Positions 22,747 through 33,021 are shown, numbered from the stretch's first letter. The stretch: DNA of 64,000 nt from Scolanthus callimorphus (GCA_033964015.1 CM066920.1:12615912-12679911), one strand, 5' to 3'. Translations and numbers: made by a program. Notes: generated by a model from the letters alone, not told the origin.

Positions 22747-24701
22747 GAGCGAATGTCTGAGAAAATCGAGCAAAATTTGACATTCGCGGACACAACTCAA
22801 ATTCTAACCTACCCTCAAAAAGTGTCTATAAGATCGCTTGGATGATAAAAGTAACATGCTGGGTTTTATTTTGTCCAAAATGACAGAGTTTAAGAATTAT
22901 TCGAGAAATTCGATTTCGCCGCCGTGGTGACCCAAAAACACCCTCAAAACAGTGCACTTCGAAAAATCTTATTTGTTTGTTTCGAATCGCAGAGGCAGGA
23001 AACTTCACGGGTAACAAATACAATGGGTATTTCTTAGAATGAAGCTAAAGTTCTGGATAAATCTTAACCTTTTGACATCAAACATGTACGTCTAAACAAA
23101 CAGGGTGTCGCATTGGGGTATTTTCACTAAGTTTCTAAAATGTCTATTTATCTACTGGCAAATCCCAAATCCACCGAAACCTCCAAATTCCTAAAGGTAA
23201 AAGGTTATTCTAGGTAAATAAAGCAAAACCAGCTGGGGTTATTTCGCCAGGGCTTCATAATATTTAGATGAATTTTGAGTTCACAGGCGTACTTCAGGTT
23301 TCTGTTGACATTCCGATCAATACGCTTGAGTTGTTTTCAAGAGAAATCTCCACTATTGTAACCATCATTACAAATAAAATTACTAGGATTTACCTTGTAA
23401 TTGTCTCCTATTCGGTTTTCTTGTAGTTGGCTTCTGCATTCTTCAAAATGAGCCAAGTTTGTATCTCCTTCACGCGCTTCCCGTACACTTGTTACTGTAA
23501 AAGAGAAGCTAAATTGTTCAAATGTTTCAATCCAACTAAATTATTCCAATGAAAACCCGAAATATCAGTACCTGAATGGTTTAGCATGGCTGTGGGTGCT
23601 AAGTCTTTTCCTGGTATTACTGCAAAGCTCAGCGAAGTGCTGTGCGAATCTCATAGTGGATGCCACGAGTGAGATGTGACGGCTGTGTGACGTGACGGTG
23701 ATCAACAAGTCCCAAATAAGGCTCATCGGGTTAGAGGTCACGCAAGGCAAACGTGACAGAAAGTGTAGCAAGCGCGTCGTCGTCTCTTGTGTCTTCCACG
23801 AGTTTCGCAGAGCGCTTTGGAGTAAATACCAGGGAAAGCAAAGGCCCAACTTCGCACCCAAAGCCCTGGTAAACCATTCAGGTACTGATATTTCGGGTTT
23901 TTCATTCGAATAATTTAGTTGGATTGAAACATTTGGACAATTGAGCTTCTCTTTTACAGTAACAAGTGTACGGCAAGCGCGTGAAGCAGATATAAACTTG
24001 GCTCATTTTGAAGAATGCAGAAGCCAACTACAAGAAAACCGAATATGAGACAATTACAAGGTAAATCCTAGTAATTTTATTCGTAATGATGGTTAAAATA
24101 GTGGAGATTTCTCTTGAAAACAACTCAAGCGTGTTGATCGGAATGTCACAGAAACCTGAAGTACGCCTGTGAACTCAAAATTCATCTAAATATTATGAAG
24201 CTCTGGCGAAATAACCCCAGCTGGTTTTGCTATATTTACCTAGAATAACCTTTTACCTTTAGGAATTTGGAGGTTTCGATGGATTTGGGATTTGCCAGTA
24301 GATAAAATAGACATTTAAGAAACTTAGTGAAAATACCCCAATGCGACAACCTGTTTGTTAGACGTACATGTTTGATGTCAAAAGGTTAAGATTTATTCAG
24401 AAATTTAGCTTCACTCTAAGAAATACCCATTGTATTTGTTACCCGTGAAGTTTCCTCGGTGTGCGATTCGAAACAAACAAATAGGAGAACGTTTTCGAAG
24501 TGCACTGTTTTGAAGGTGTTTTTGGGTCACCACGGCGGCGAAATCGAATTTCTCGAATAATTCTTAAACTCTGCCGTTTTGGAAAAAATAAAGGCCAGCA
24601 TGTTACTTGTATCATACAAGCGATCTTATAGACACTTTTTGAGGGTAGATTAGAATTTGAGTTGTGTCCGCACTTTGCTCGATTTTCTCAGACATTCGCT
24701 C
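22747..24701. mobile_element. 1,955-bp foldback element inserted at TTAA within copy A
   Basis: It is flanked by TTAA at 22,743-22,746 and 24,702-24,705. The terminus GAGCGAATGTCTGAGAAAAT is mirrored exactly at the right end. The arms are about 840 bp (22,747-about 23,584 and about 23,869-24,701) around a loop of about 285 bp. Copy B of the host element has an uninterrupted GGTATTAAACC at 54,916-54,926, giving the empty site. A diverged copy of the left arm flanks the LTR retrotransposon at 48.7 kb. ORFs in the loop (23,565-23,913) have no recognised domain. Confidence 0.9.
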
Positions 24702-24719
24702 TTAAACCTATAGCGTACG

Positions 24720-24754
24720 CCGTCCGTCCGTCCGTCCGTCCGTCCGTCGTCCGT
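24720..24754. repeat. CGTC microsatellite in copy A
   Basis: Seven to eight CGTC units with one CGTCGTC interruption. The same microsatellite is longer at 54,937-54,984 in copy B, so it is an inherited, length-variable part of this element family. Confidence 0.97.
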
Positions 24755-24869
24755 GTACACATGGGAACCCTGTGGTATGCAAAGAAAAAATTATATCTCC
24801 TCAAGGGAACACGCTAAGGCAACCATACTTGGGATATTTTGTCTATGCCACAAGGGGGGTGCTGTAACC

Positions 24870-25850
24870 CGGACACGTGATGTGACGTCATCGATGACGT
24901 CATCAGTGATTGAAAAATGAATATCTCGTGAAGGGAAGACTCTAAGACAACCAAACTTTGGTAGTGTAGTCTAGGTCACCAGGTGAGCGAAATGAAGTGG
25001 TCACGTGATATGACGTCATCGATGACGTCATCTATGCTTCAAAAATGAATATCTCATGAAAGGAAGACTCTAAAACAACCAAACTTGGAAGTGTAGTCTA
25101 GGTCACCAGATGAGCGAAATGAAGTGGTCACGTGATATGACGTAATCGATGACGTCATCTATGCTTGAAAAATCAATATCTCGTGAAGGGAAGACTCTAA
25201 AACAACCAAACTTGGGTAGTGTAGTCTAGGTCACCAGATGAGCGAAATGAAGCGGTCACGTGATGTGACGTCATCGATGACGTCATCTATGCTTGAAAAA
25301 TCAATATCTCGTGAAGGGAAGACTCTAAAACAACCAAACTTGGGTAGTGTAGTCTAGGCCACCAGATGAGCGAAATGAGGAGGTCACGTGATGTGACGTC
25401 ATCGATGACGTCATCTATGCTTAAAAAAATAATATCTCGTGAAGGGAAGCCTCCAAAACAACCAAACTTAGGTAGTGTAGTCTAGACCACCAGATGAGCG
25501 AAATGAAGTGGTCACGTGATACTGACGTCATCGATGACGTCATCTATGCTTAAAAATGAATATCACGTGAAGGGAAGACTCTAAAACAACCAAACTTGGG
25601 TAGTGTAGTCTAGACCACCAGTTGAGCGAAATGAAGTGGTCACGTGATATGACGTCATCGATGACGTCATCTGTGCTTGAAAAATTAACATCTCGAGAAG
25701 GGAAGACTCTAAAAGAACCAAACTTGGGTAGTGTAGTCTAGGCCACACCAGATGAGCGAAATGAAGTGGTCACGTGATATGACGTCATCGATCACGTCAT
25801 CTATGCTTGAAAAATTAATATCTCGTGAAGGGAAGACTCTAAAGCAACCA
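24870..25850. repeat. 128-bp tandem array in copy A (about 8 monomers)
   Basis: Monomers carry, in order: GGTCACGTGAT (E-box CACGTG), TGACGTCATCGATGACGTCA (a 20-bp perfect palindrome holding two CRE octamers), CTATGCTTGAAAAAT, ATATCTCGTGAAGGGAAGAC, CAACCAAACTTGGGTAGTG and CACCAGATGAGCG. TCACGTG starts fall near 25,001, 25,128, 25,256, 25,384, 25,512, 25,640 and 25,770. Some monomers have single-base changes in the palindrome (for example ATCACGTCAT at 25,790). Confidence 0.95.
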
Positions 25851-25942
25851 TATAAACCATGTACACATGGAATCCCTTTCATTCACATAGAAAATTTTAT
25901 AACCAGGAGCTCCGCTTTTAGCCAGTGGCTAAATCTATATAT

Positions 25943-26986
25943 TTTATTTTATTTCCCGATTTATGAAAGCTTTTAATTCATATTTATTCCCATGCGCTAA
26001 AAATAACTCTGCTAAAGTAATTCAATTAGCATCGGCTGGGAAAACAATTGAAACAGCAAAACCATGAGGAGTTTTGCACTTCGAAGCCTTAAAATACAAA
26101 AGTTATCTTATCTTCCAGTTGGTAAAATAAAGGAGCGATTCCTTTCAGGAGCAACTAGTGTAAATGTTGGGAAAATTCCTTCTCTAAGAAAAGATGTGTA
26201 AATTCGTAGTGAATCAACTTCTCACGCAAGTACTGTCTCGCTTTATGCTAATTATGTTCACAGATTGGACATTTCTAAATGTGTATATTTTCTAAATCTA
26301 AAGCTACGACAGCTAACCTGACTTCTATGACTATTTCTATAATAATAAATGCCTTTTTAGAACAATTCAAACAAGTAAATGTGAATATTTCCCTTCCTGG
26401 CATGAAGTCAATTAATCGCGTGTCATGTGAAAAATGCAAAAGTGACTTCGACGTTTCGCTCCCGTAGAAGGTAATATTTGCGGGCCGCGATTAATTTTCT
26501 TATATGATAGAAATGAAAGGTTGGGAATAATGTAAAAATATTTTTATTGAAAATTCGATGCGCACCAGCTGAGATTCGTGCCCCTGAATTCTAGTCAAAT
26601 TTAAGCAGAACGAGTTTTGCTTTTGACGGGGCTCATGTAGGGTCCTGTAAATTTTTTGAAAAATCAAAAGCAAAAATAATCTTACCATTTTCCAGCCGTC
26701 TAGATGACCCACTTTTATGAGATCGAAAACAAAATCTCAATATCTTTCGCTTTCAGGCTTTGCGAGGCTTCCCAATCTAGGCAAAATTTTGCGATTTTCG
26801 GTGTCGCGACGAGCCCTATTTGGGTGAAATCAGACTTGACGAGATTTCTCGAAAAATTAAACTCGCTGAAAATTTTAAACTCCATTTTCGAAAATAGTTC
26901 CATATGGGAACTCATTTTATAAAATAAACTGGAGGTCGATTTTTTTGATCTGTCGGACGATGCTTGATATTTACAGGCAGCGGCTC
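25943..26986. repeat. Outer right arm of the giant foldback
   Basis: Reverse complement of about 18,936-19,975. After the Helentron-like insertion the arm resumes at TTTATTTCCCGAT and ends at the terminal GGCAGCGGCTC. Small differences from the left arm are single substitutions and short indels. Confidence 0.88.
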
Positions 26987-27082
26987 TTAAAAAGCAACAT
27001 AAAATGAATGTAGAAGACATCTAATATATCTTTAAAATTATGTAAAATTAACTGAGTGATAGGCAGAACTAAAAAAACCTTT

Positions 27083-27154
27083 GGGCTCAGACGGGAATCG
27101 AACCCGTGACCTCTCGCACCCGAAGCGAGAATCATACCACTAGACCACTGAGCC
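27083..27154 (-). tRNA. tRNA-Pro(CGG), copy 1
   Basis: Read from 27,154 down: GGCTCAG acceptor, box A TGGTCTAGTGGT, anticodon loop TTCGGGT with anticodon CGG, box B GGTTCGATTCC, and 3' strand CTGAGCC with discriminator C. 72 nt, no intron. In its own sense it is followed by AAAGGTTTTTTTAG, a strong pol III terminator. It reads CCG codons and lies 635 bp from tRNA-Tyr copy 4. Confidence 0.97.
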
Positions 27155-27717
27155 TTCGCGGTAAATGATTAAAAAGCAACATAAAATGAATCTAGAAGAC
27201 ATATGTAAAATAATAAATGATTGAGTTTCTTACTTGGGTATCATTTTTCCACTTTCTTGACAAAGATTCGCGGCGTCACGTAAAAAGCGACCGGACCACA
27301 TCACGGTGCTACATTCGACATTTCAACTATTGGTTATATTATTGTAGTTTTACTTATGTACAAGTCCAAAAAAACGTGCGGGTGTGCGACCGGTAATAAG
27401 AAAAATCATTTTTATTATGGCTGCCATTATGGTTTACCCATGGATAGTTTTTGTTTTTATATTTTGTGAAAAATTTCCCTCACATTGCTTATGTAACCTC
27501 ACAACCACTAATTACGGTAACAGGCATTGCCACATTTAGAGCTTATCGAGAAGGCTTTCCTCCATACCGAGGTCCCCATGTTTCCTTGTATCTTTTCATA
27601 TGCCGGTGTTCCTGTAGTATCGTTTGTGATTCTTCATTTTTGTTGGTCTAGATACATTTATAGCCAAGCGACTAAAAATAAAGCTTATTACTTACGTAGG
27701 TGAATAAAAAAAAGTCG
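27155..27717. repeat. Type 1 Pro-Tyr spacer
   Basis: Shares GCGACCGGACCACATCACGG and ATGGTTTACCCATGGATAG-like blocks with 36,297-36,850 and 37,912-38,473. Near 27,505 it has only half of a hairpin that is complete in the other two copies. Non-coding. Confidence 0.85.
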
Positions 27718-27803
27718 TCCTTCGAGCCGGAATCGAACCAGCGACCTAGGGATTACAGTATTCACTCTACAGTCCCCCGCTCTACCAACTGAGCTATCGA
27801 AGG
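27718..27803 (-). tRNA. tRNA-Tyr(GTA), copy 4
   Basis: Differs from copy 1 in the T arm, where the T loop reads TTCGATT instead of TTCGAAT; the T54-T55-C56 core of box B is kept. Intron 27,754-27,766 is the common AGTGAATACTGTA. Likely functional. Confidence 0.95.
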
Positions 27804-27928
27804 ATTCCATTTGTTGATTGAAGCTCATCCAGAATAATGTGATAATGGAATAAAACCTAAACTTCTAATTGGAACTTACAACAAAAACTACTTGACGTTT
27901 CGGAAGACATCATCCTTCATCTTGTTTA

Positions 27929-28227
27929 CAGCTGTTTCAGGTAACACGCGACTTCGCCGTTGCCGCCAGAGTTTCGCAGGTGGGTATTCTGTGCTGTCCA
28001 TCAATGCAATCCGTGTCCGTGTGAGCCAATCATATCCTTACTCAGTGCATTCGATTGGCTTCTCTTGCGAGACATGTCGCGACAGAAGCCAATTCACTGC
28101 ACTAGGCGAAACTAGGCAAGAATCTGATTGGCTCACATGGTTTGATTGACTACGCAGGAAAACCCAACTGCCAAAAGCTCTCTCGATGTTTTGAACGCAC
28201 TGGATCGCGTGTTACCTGAAACAGCTG
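27929..28227. mobile_element. 299-bp MITE with TA target duplication
   Basis: The termini are CAGCTGTTTCAGGTAACACG and the exact inverse CGTGTTACCTGAAACAGCTG, flanked by TA (27,927-27,928 and 28,228-28,229). The corresponding spacer positions behind tRNA-Tyr copy 5 (29,940-29,941) and copy 18 (about 41,623-41,624) read CTTGTTTAGTGTGTC without the element. A TA target fits Tc1/mariner-type enzymes. The interior has CCAATCA/GATTGGCT pairs and is related to 6,180-6,300. Confidence 0.88.
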
Positions 28228-29071
28228 TAGTGTGTCATAGTGCAAGGTTCATGTCAACCCCCGCTTTTAGTTCACTCTACCGTAGATGCGCGCACTTTGG
28301 TTACAAATTTTCATTACAAATATTTGGCTGCATGACTGAGCCCAGGCGTGGTCCTAGACATAGGACATTTCTGCAGAAACCCATCGATGGGAAAAGCTGA
28401 ATGGTAGAAGAATGGAAAGTGTTCGGATTTCCCACTGTCCGAATTTCTGCAGAAATTATCCGAAAAGGAAATTCCAGGTTGGGTATGGACAACACCAGAA
28501 ATGTTCAGCTAGGGTAGCTGAAACTTGGGTCCACAACAGTAGGGGTGATGATTTTGTTTTTGAAACTGTTCATTATCAATCATTTTAGTTCGTGCACACA
28601 CTTCACGCAGAAAAAAAACTCTCTTTTCTCTGGAAACATGCTTCTCTACAGATCATCTTATGGCTGGATGGAACAGTGGTCACCGCTTGAAGACCGAGGG
28701 GCCAGTGGGTCAGATGGAACAGATGGAAGGTGGCCAGATTGGAGGTGGGTGATCTGTGGAACTGTATAGTTGCCGCCTGGCATCAGGATTCCTTACGATT
28801 ATTGTTCATTCAGGTCTCTTTTTGAGTCAGTCTGTCTACCACCATTCATGTCCTTATCTCATAACTATACTAGTCTCATTAGAGTAGAATAGATAGAATT
28901 AAATTGTCGAGTTCAATTGCCGTTTATCACACTTACGTTTTTTTGTGAAGGCATGTTGTTTAAAAAAGCGAGTAAAATGAATGTAAAAGACGTCTATTAA
29001 ATCTTTGAAATTCTGTAAAATTCATATCTAACATGTCACAGTAGTTTAGAAGCAGAACTAAAAGAAGCTTT
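28228..29071. repeat. Tyr-Pro spacer
   Basis: The spacer has an inverted CTGCAGAAA pair (about 28,370 and 28,445) and blocks shared with 30,440-31,220, 36,937-37,839 and 38,560-39,489 (CCCAGGCGTGGTCCTAGACA; GATCATCTTATGGCTGGATGG). It has no coding support. Confidence 0.8.
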
Positions 29072-29143
29072 GGGCTCAGACGGGAATCGAACCCGTGACC
29101 TCTCGCACCCGAAGCGAGAATCATACCACTAGACCACTGAGCC
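29072..29143 (-). tRNA. tRNA-Pro(CGG), copy 2
   Basis: Identical to copy 1. Followed in its own sense by AAAGCTTCTTTTAG. It is linked to tRNA-Tyr copy 5 by a type 2 spacer (TTCGGCAACGTACATTTTGC). Confidence 0.97.
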
Positions 29144-29748
29144 TTCGCGTTAACTTCGGCAACGTACATTTTGCAACTTCAAACGATTCGCGGCGTCACC
29201 CAAAAAGTCCCTAATTTTCTTACAAGAGAGAAAATCGCTCAAAGATTTTTCAATCAGAGCAAAAGTCCCTGTTCATGTGCCATAAATTTAAGAAATGTTC
29301 AAGTAGTTTATTATGTGGTGAACGAAGAAGCCAAGCAGCAGGCAATAATTTACACACATGTTGAATTTCTCCAAAACGCTCTCTAATATTTTGATGAGAC
29401 TCACTCAACGTTGAGGCAACACTAACTTACATAAATGAACCGCCACCTTACGAAAGGCCCTGAAGTGGAAGTCACACGTGAATGGCGCGGGGAAAGGATG
29501 ACTTCAATTCCATCGTCATGCCATATTCACTCTTTATTCCTTGAATCCGGCTTGAAGGACCACATAGATCACACGTGCCTTTGGAATGCAAATAAGTATA
29601 TTAGTTTGGGTCGCTCCGCACAAACACGGCCAAAAATTGCTGAAACTTGCTTCAGTGTTTTCCCTATTTTTTATACATCACTATAGCTGATTAACATTAA
29701 AATCGTCTTGGTTAGTGTCTATCAATAAAACTTACTCAAAAGAATTCG
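29144..29748. repeat. Type 2 Pro-Tyr spacer without insertion
   Basis: Homologous to 32,722-33,834 and 39,562-40,670. At 29,427-29,434 it has a single CTAACTTA where those two copies carry a roughly 515-520-bp insertion between duplicated CTAACTTA words. Confidence 0.88.
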
Positions 29749-29834
29749 TCCTTCGAGCCGGATTCGAACCAGCGACCTAGGGATTACAGTACTCACTCTA
29801 CAGTCCCCCGCTCTACCAACTGAGCTATCGAAGG
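29749..29834 (-). tRNA. tRNA-Tyr(GTA), copy 5
   Basis: The exon sequence is identical to copy 1. The intron is AGTGAGTACTGTA (one A to G change), so introns vary while exons stay fixed. Confidence 0.97.
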
Positions 29835-30352
29835 ATTTCCTTGTTGGTTGAAGTCCAGATAATGGAATAAAACCTAAACTTCTAACTGAAATTACAACAA
29901 AAACTACGTGACGTTTCGGAAGACATCCTTCATCTTGTTTAGTGTGTCATGGTGCAGGGGCCATGTCAATCCCCCCAGTCATTTCACTCTATCATAGATG
30001 CGCTCACTTTGGTTACCATTTCTTATTACAAATATTTGGCTGTTGCTCTTCGCTAGGGGTGGGGAATCGTGCAGCATCCTTGAGCCCAGGCATGGTCCTA
30101 GATGAATCACACTGCGTCTCGTTGCGTACTTTTTTGTTCATGACATTGTGACGTCATCTGTGTATCTATTACAATAGCTAATTCCACCGTCATGCCAAAT
30201 TCCCCTCTATTCCCTTGATTTCACATAGATCACATGCTTTTGGAATGCTATTATTTATATTAGTTTGGCTCGCTCCGCACAAAAATGGACAAAATTGTTC
30301 CATTTCCCTATGTTTTGATCAGTACATATGAAAAATACCAAAAAGGAAATTA
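29835..30352. other. Tyr-Tyr spacer
   Basis: Contains the empty site of the 299-bp MITE at 29,940 and a half-copy of the small foldback seen at 16,891-16,995 (here about 30,107-30,170). Non-coding. Confidence 0.6.
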
Positions 30353-30438
30353 TCCTTCGAGCCGGATTCGAACCAGCGACCTAGGGATTACAGTGCTCAC
30401 TCTACAGTCCCCCGCTCTACCAACTGAGCTATCGAAGG
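30353..30438 (-). tRNA. tRNA-Tyr(GTA), copy 6
   Basis: Exons identical to copy 1. The intron reads AGTGAGCACTGTA, the most diverged intron in the set. The plus-strand flank matches copy 3. Confidence 0.97.
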
Positions 30439-31342
30439 ATTTCATTTGTTGATTAAAGCTCACTTTGGTTACCCTTTTTTATTAGAAATATTTGGCTGTT
30501 GCTCTTCGCTAGCGGTAGGGAACCGTGCTGCATGACTGAGCCCAGGCGTGGTCCTAGACACAGGGAATTTCTGCAGAAACCCATCCATTGGAAAAGCTGA
30601 ATTTTGCATGGTAGAAGAATGGAAAGTGTTCGGATTTCCCACTGGGCTTCCGGATTTCTGCAGAAATTCCCTGTGAGAGCAGCCTGGTATTCCGGCATGC
30701 ATGGTAACCCTACCCTGCGAGCAGTGATGAAGGAAATCACTGCTCGCATGGTATGGTTACCCTAAATCTTAGCAAAATTCAAAGAGAAATATTTCATATC
30801 CGAAAAGGAAATTCCATGGTGTGTTTGGACAGCCAGAACGTTTCAGGTTGGGTAGCTGAAACTTGGGTCCTAAACAATGGGGTGATGATTTTGCTTTTTA
30901 AACTGTTCATTATCAATCATTTTAGTTTGTGCACACACTTCATGCAGAAACCTCTCTTTTTCTCTGGAAAACTGCTTCATAACAGATCATCATAGCTGGA
31001 TGGGACAGTGGTCAACGGTTCAAGACCGAGAGGCCAGTGGGTCAGATGTAGCAGATGGAAAGTTGGCCAGATTGGAGGTGGGTGATCTGGAACTGTATAG
31101 TTGCCGCCTGGCATCAGGATTCCTTACGATTATTGTTCATTCAGGTCTGTCAGTCAGTCTGTCTACCACCATTCATGTCCTTATCCCATAACCGTACTAG
31201 TCTCATTAGAGTAGAATAGATATTCAAATACTCATTAATTATTCATGACCTAATCAGCAAACCAGAGCTCTCATTTTGTACCATGCAGTACCTTGAAATC
31301 CCAGGAAGATACTGCAAGTGGGACTTGAAAACTTTTCAAGGT

Positions 31343-31388
31343 CCAAGGACCTTTGAACTATGAATATTCATAGTTCAAAGGTCCTTGG
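31343..31388. repeat. Perfect 46-bp palindrome without spacer
   Basis: The half-site CCAAGGACCTTTGAACTATGAAT (split here as CCAAGGACCTTTG and AACTATGAAT) is followed directly by its exact complement, centred between 31,365 and 31,366. A third copy of the half-site follows at about 31,410-31,433. Confidence 0.95.
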
Positions 31389-32370
31389 ATCTAGAAATGT
31401 TTTCTAGATCCAAGGACCTTTGAACTATGAATCTTCATAATTTCAAGGTCCTCACCCTCGGAAAAGTTTTTCTACTAGTCAGTCTTTGCGCAGTGCAAAG
31501 GCAGACCGTAGGAACCACTCCGTGAGAAGACAAAAGTCTCCTCTCTCGAAGAAGTTAATACAAAGACTTTTGGTTGGAGACTATATGCTTGTGCGCCGCC
31601 AACCTCCATGTGGGACAGGCTTTATGAAAACACTTTTGATCTTTTCACTTCTGCGCATGACTAGTGACGCAATCCAAGTTCATAATTTTCATAATTTCAA
31701 GGCACTCGCCATCGAAAGGTTTTTGTACTAGTCAGTCTTTGCGCCATGCAATGGCAGACTGTAGAAACTGTTCCGTGTGAAGACGCGTGTCTTCGGAGAA
31801 GTAAAATACAAAGGATCTTGTTCCAGACTATCTGAATGTGCGCCGCCAACCTCCATTTGGGACAGGGTTTTTGGAACACTCTTAATCTTTTCACTTCTGC
31901 GCATGACTAGTGACGCAATCCAAGTTCATTATTTCAAGGTCCTCTCCCCGTCGAATTTTTTTGGACTATTCAGTCTACGCCGTACAAAGGCAGACTGTAG
32001 AAACGTTCCGTGAGAAGACACAGGTCTCCTCTCTCGGAAATGTAGAATAGAAAGGATCTTGTTCCAGACAATATGCGTGTGCGCCGCCAACTTTCATGTG
32101 GGACAGGCTTTGTGGAAACAATCTTGACCTTTTCATTTGTGCGCATGACTAGTGACGTAATTCAAGTTTCACAAGTAAACAAATATGATTATATTGATAA
32201 ATCCTGCTTGGGTAGGGTACAGAGGGGTTGGTGATTGAAGATTATGTCACAGGCTGAGTATTTCAAATGACCAAGGAATTAAAAAATAAATAAATGGAGA
32301 TGTTTCAACATTGATCGTTTTCCCTCTGTGTTGGCTAATTAGATCATGAATAATTATTGAGTATTTGAAG

Positions 32371-32505
32371 TAATTCAAAAGCCTCCTATTCGGACTTGAC
32401 GGGATTTCAAAGCCCACGCATTAGTTCCAGTCCTCGGCTTCGCCTCGGACTGGAACTAATTGCGCGGACTTTGAAATCCCGTCAAGTCCTCATAGTCGGC
32501 TTTTA
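32371..32505. mobile_element. Foldback MITE adjoining the composite insertion
   Basis: GTAATTCAAAAGCC and GGACTTGACGGGATTTCAAAG at the left are mirrored by CTTTGAAATCCCGTCAAGTCC and GGCTTTTAAATATTAC. The loop contains an inner stem, AGTTCCAGTCC...GGACTGGAACT. Confidence 0.8.
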
Positions 32506-32649
32506 AATATTACGAATAAATTGTCGAGTTCAATTGCCCTTTATCACGCTTACGTCTTTTTGTGAATGTAAAAGACGTCAATTAAATCTTTGTAAAATTC
32601 ATATCTAACATGTCACAGTAGTTTAGAAGCAGAACTAAAAAGAAGCTTT

Positions 32650-32721
32650 GGGCTCAGGCGGGAATCGAACCCGTGACCTCTCGCACCCGAAGCGAGAATC
32701 ATACCACTAGACCACTGAGCC
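32650..32721 (-). tRNA. tRNA-Pro(CGG), copy 3
   Basis: One difference from copy 1, in the 3' acceptor/T-stem junction (plus strand CAGGCGGG instead of CAGACGGG). The same variant is in copy 6, its segmental-duplication partner. Anticodon, box A and box B are intact. Confidence 0.95.
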
Positions 32722-33021
32722 TTCGCGTTGATTGGTACTTTAACTTCGGCAACGTACATTTTGCAACTTGAAACGATTCGCGGCGTCACGCAAAAAGCTC
32801 CTAATCTCTTACAAAAGGGAAAATCGCTCAAAGATTTTTAAATTAGAGCAAAAGTCCCTGTTCATGTGGAACGCAATAAATTTAAGAAGGGTTTAAGTGG
32901 TTTATTATGTGATGAACAAAGAGGCCAAGCATCAGGCAACAATTTACACACATGCTGAATTTCCAAAACGCTCTCTAATATATTGATGAGACTCACTCAA
33001 CGTTGAGGCAACACTAACTTA

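Larger units (their letters stand above)
22489..25942. mobile_element. Helentron/HINE-like tandem-repeat element, copy A
   Basis: The left end is TAGCGGAGCTCCTG followed by a perfect 9-bp GC stem with a GAA loop (22,502-22,522). The right part has CCAGGAGCTCCGC (inverse of the left end), then TTTAGCCAGTGGCTAAA and CTATATAT. The inverted ends are thus offset by about 30 nt on one side. The middle has a CGTC microsatellite and a 128-bp tandem array. This architecture (asymmetric inverted ends, GC hairpin at one end, central minisatellite, no obvious target duplication) resembles Helentron-associated elements. That assignment is an inference. Copy B at 54,666-56,554 defines the shared boundaries. 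No Rep/helicase ORF is present. Confidence 0.7.
18936..26986. mobile_element. Giant 8.05-kb foldback element inserted at TTAA
   Basis: The termini are GAGCCGCTGCCTGTAAATAT and its exact inverse, ATATTTACAGGCAGCGGCTC. The arms pair over their whole length: 18,936-20,083 and 21,152-about 21,650 on the left, about 21,820-22,488 and 25,943-26,986 on the right. Two later insertions interrupt the arms (20,084-21,151 and 22,489-25,942). Without them the element is about 3.5 kb and almost wholly palindromic, with a loop under 200 bp. The ORFs seen in both arms (19,007-19,207 plus and 26,715-27,020 minus) are the same arm read twice and have no known domain. No transposase is visible, so it is non-autonomous. 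TTAA targets point to piggyBac or Kolobok enzymes; the G-initial terminus favours Kolobok. The boundaries are proven by the empty site at 36,119-36,122. Confidence 0.88.
31221..32508. mobile_element. Composite insertion with inverted ends, a 46-bp palindrome and triplicated 230-bp repeats
   Basis: The partner duplication reads straight through at about 39,318, so this block is extra. ATTCAAATACTCATTAATTA...TTCATGA at the left (31,222) is mirrored by TCATGAATAATTATTGAG-TATTTGAA at 32,344-32,369. Inside are a perfect palindrome (31,343-31,388) and three head-to-tail repeats of about 230 bp (starts near 31,450, 31,700 and 31,930) with GTGCGCCGCCAAC and GCGCATGACTAGTGACG words. A further foldback follows at 32,371-32,505 (AAAAGCC, GACTTGACGGGATTTCAAAG and inverse). 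Translations of the repeats are similar but show no known domain. Confidence 0.8.

Noticed and set aside
24870..25850. Regular repeats considered as a CRISPR array
   Set aside because: The units are contiguous 128-bp tandem monomers with no unique spacers, in a eukaryotic context.
19007..27020. Two similar ORFs (MSSHMELFSKMEF...) as a gene pair
   Set aside because: They are the same foldback arm read in opposite directions; composition and lack of a domain argue against a protein.
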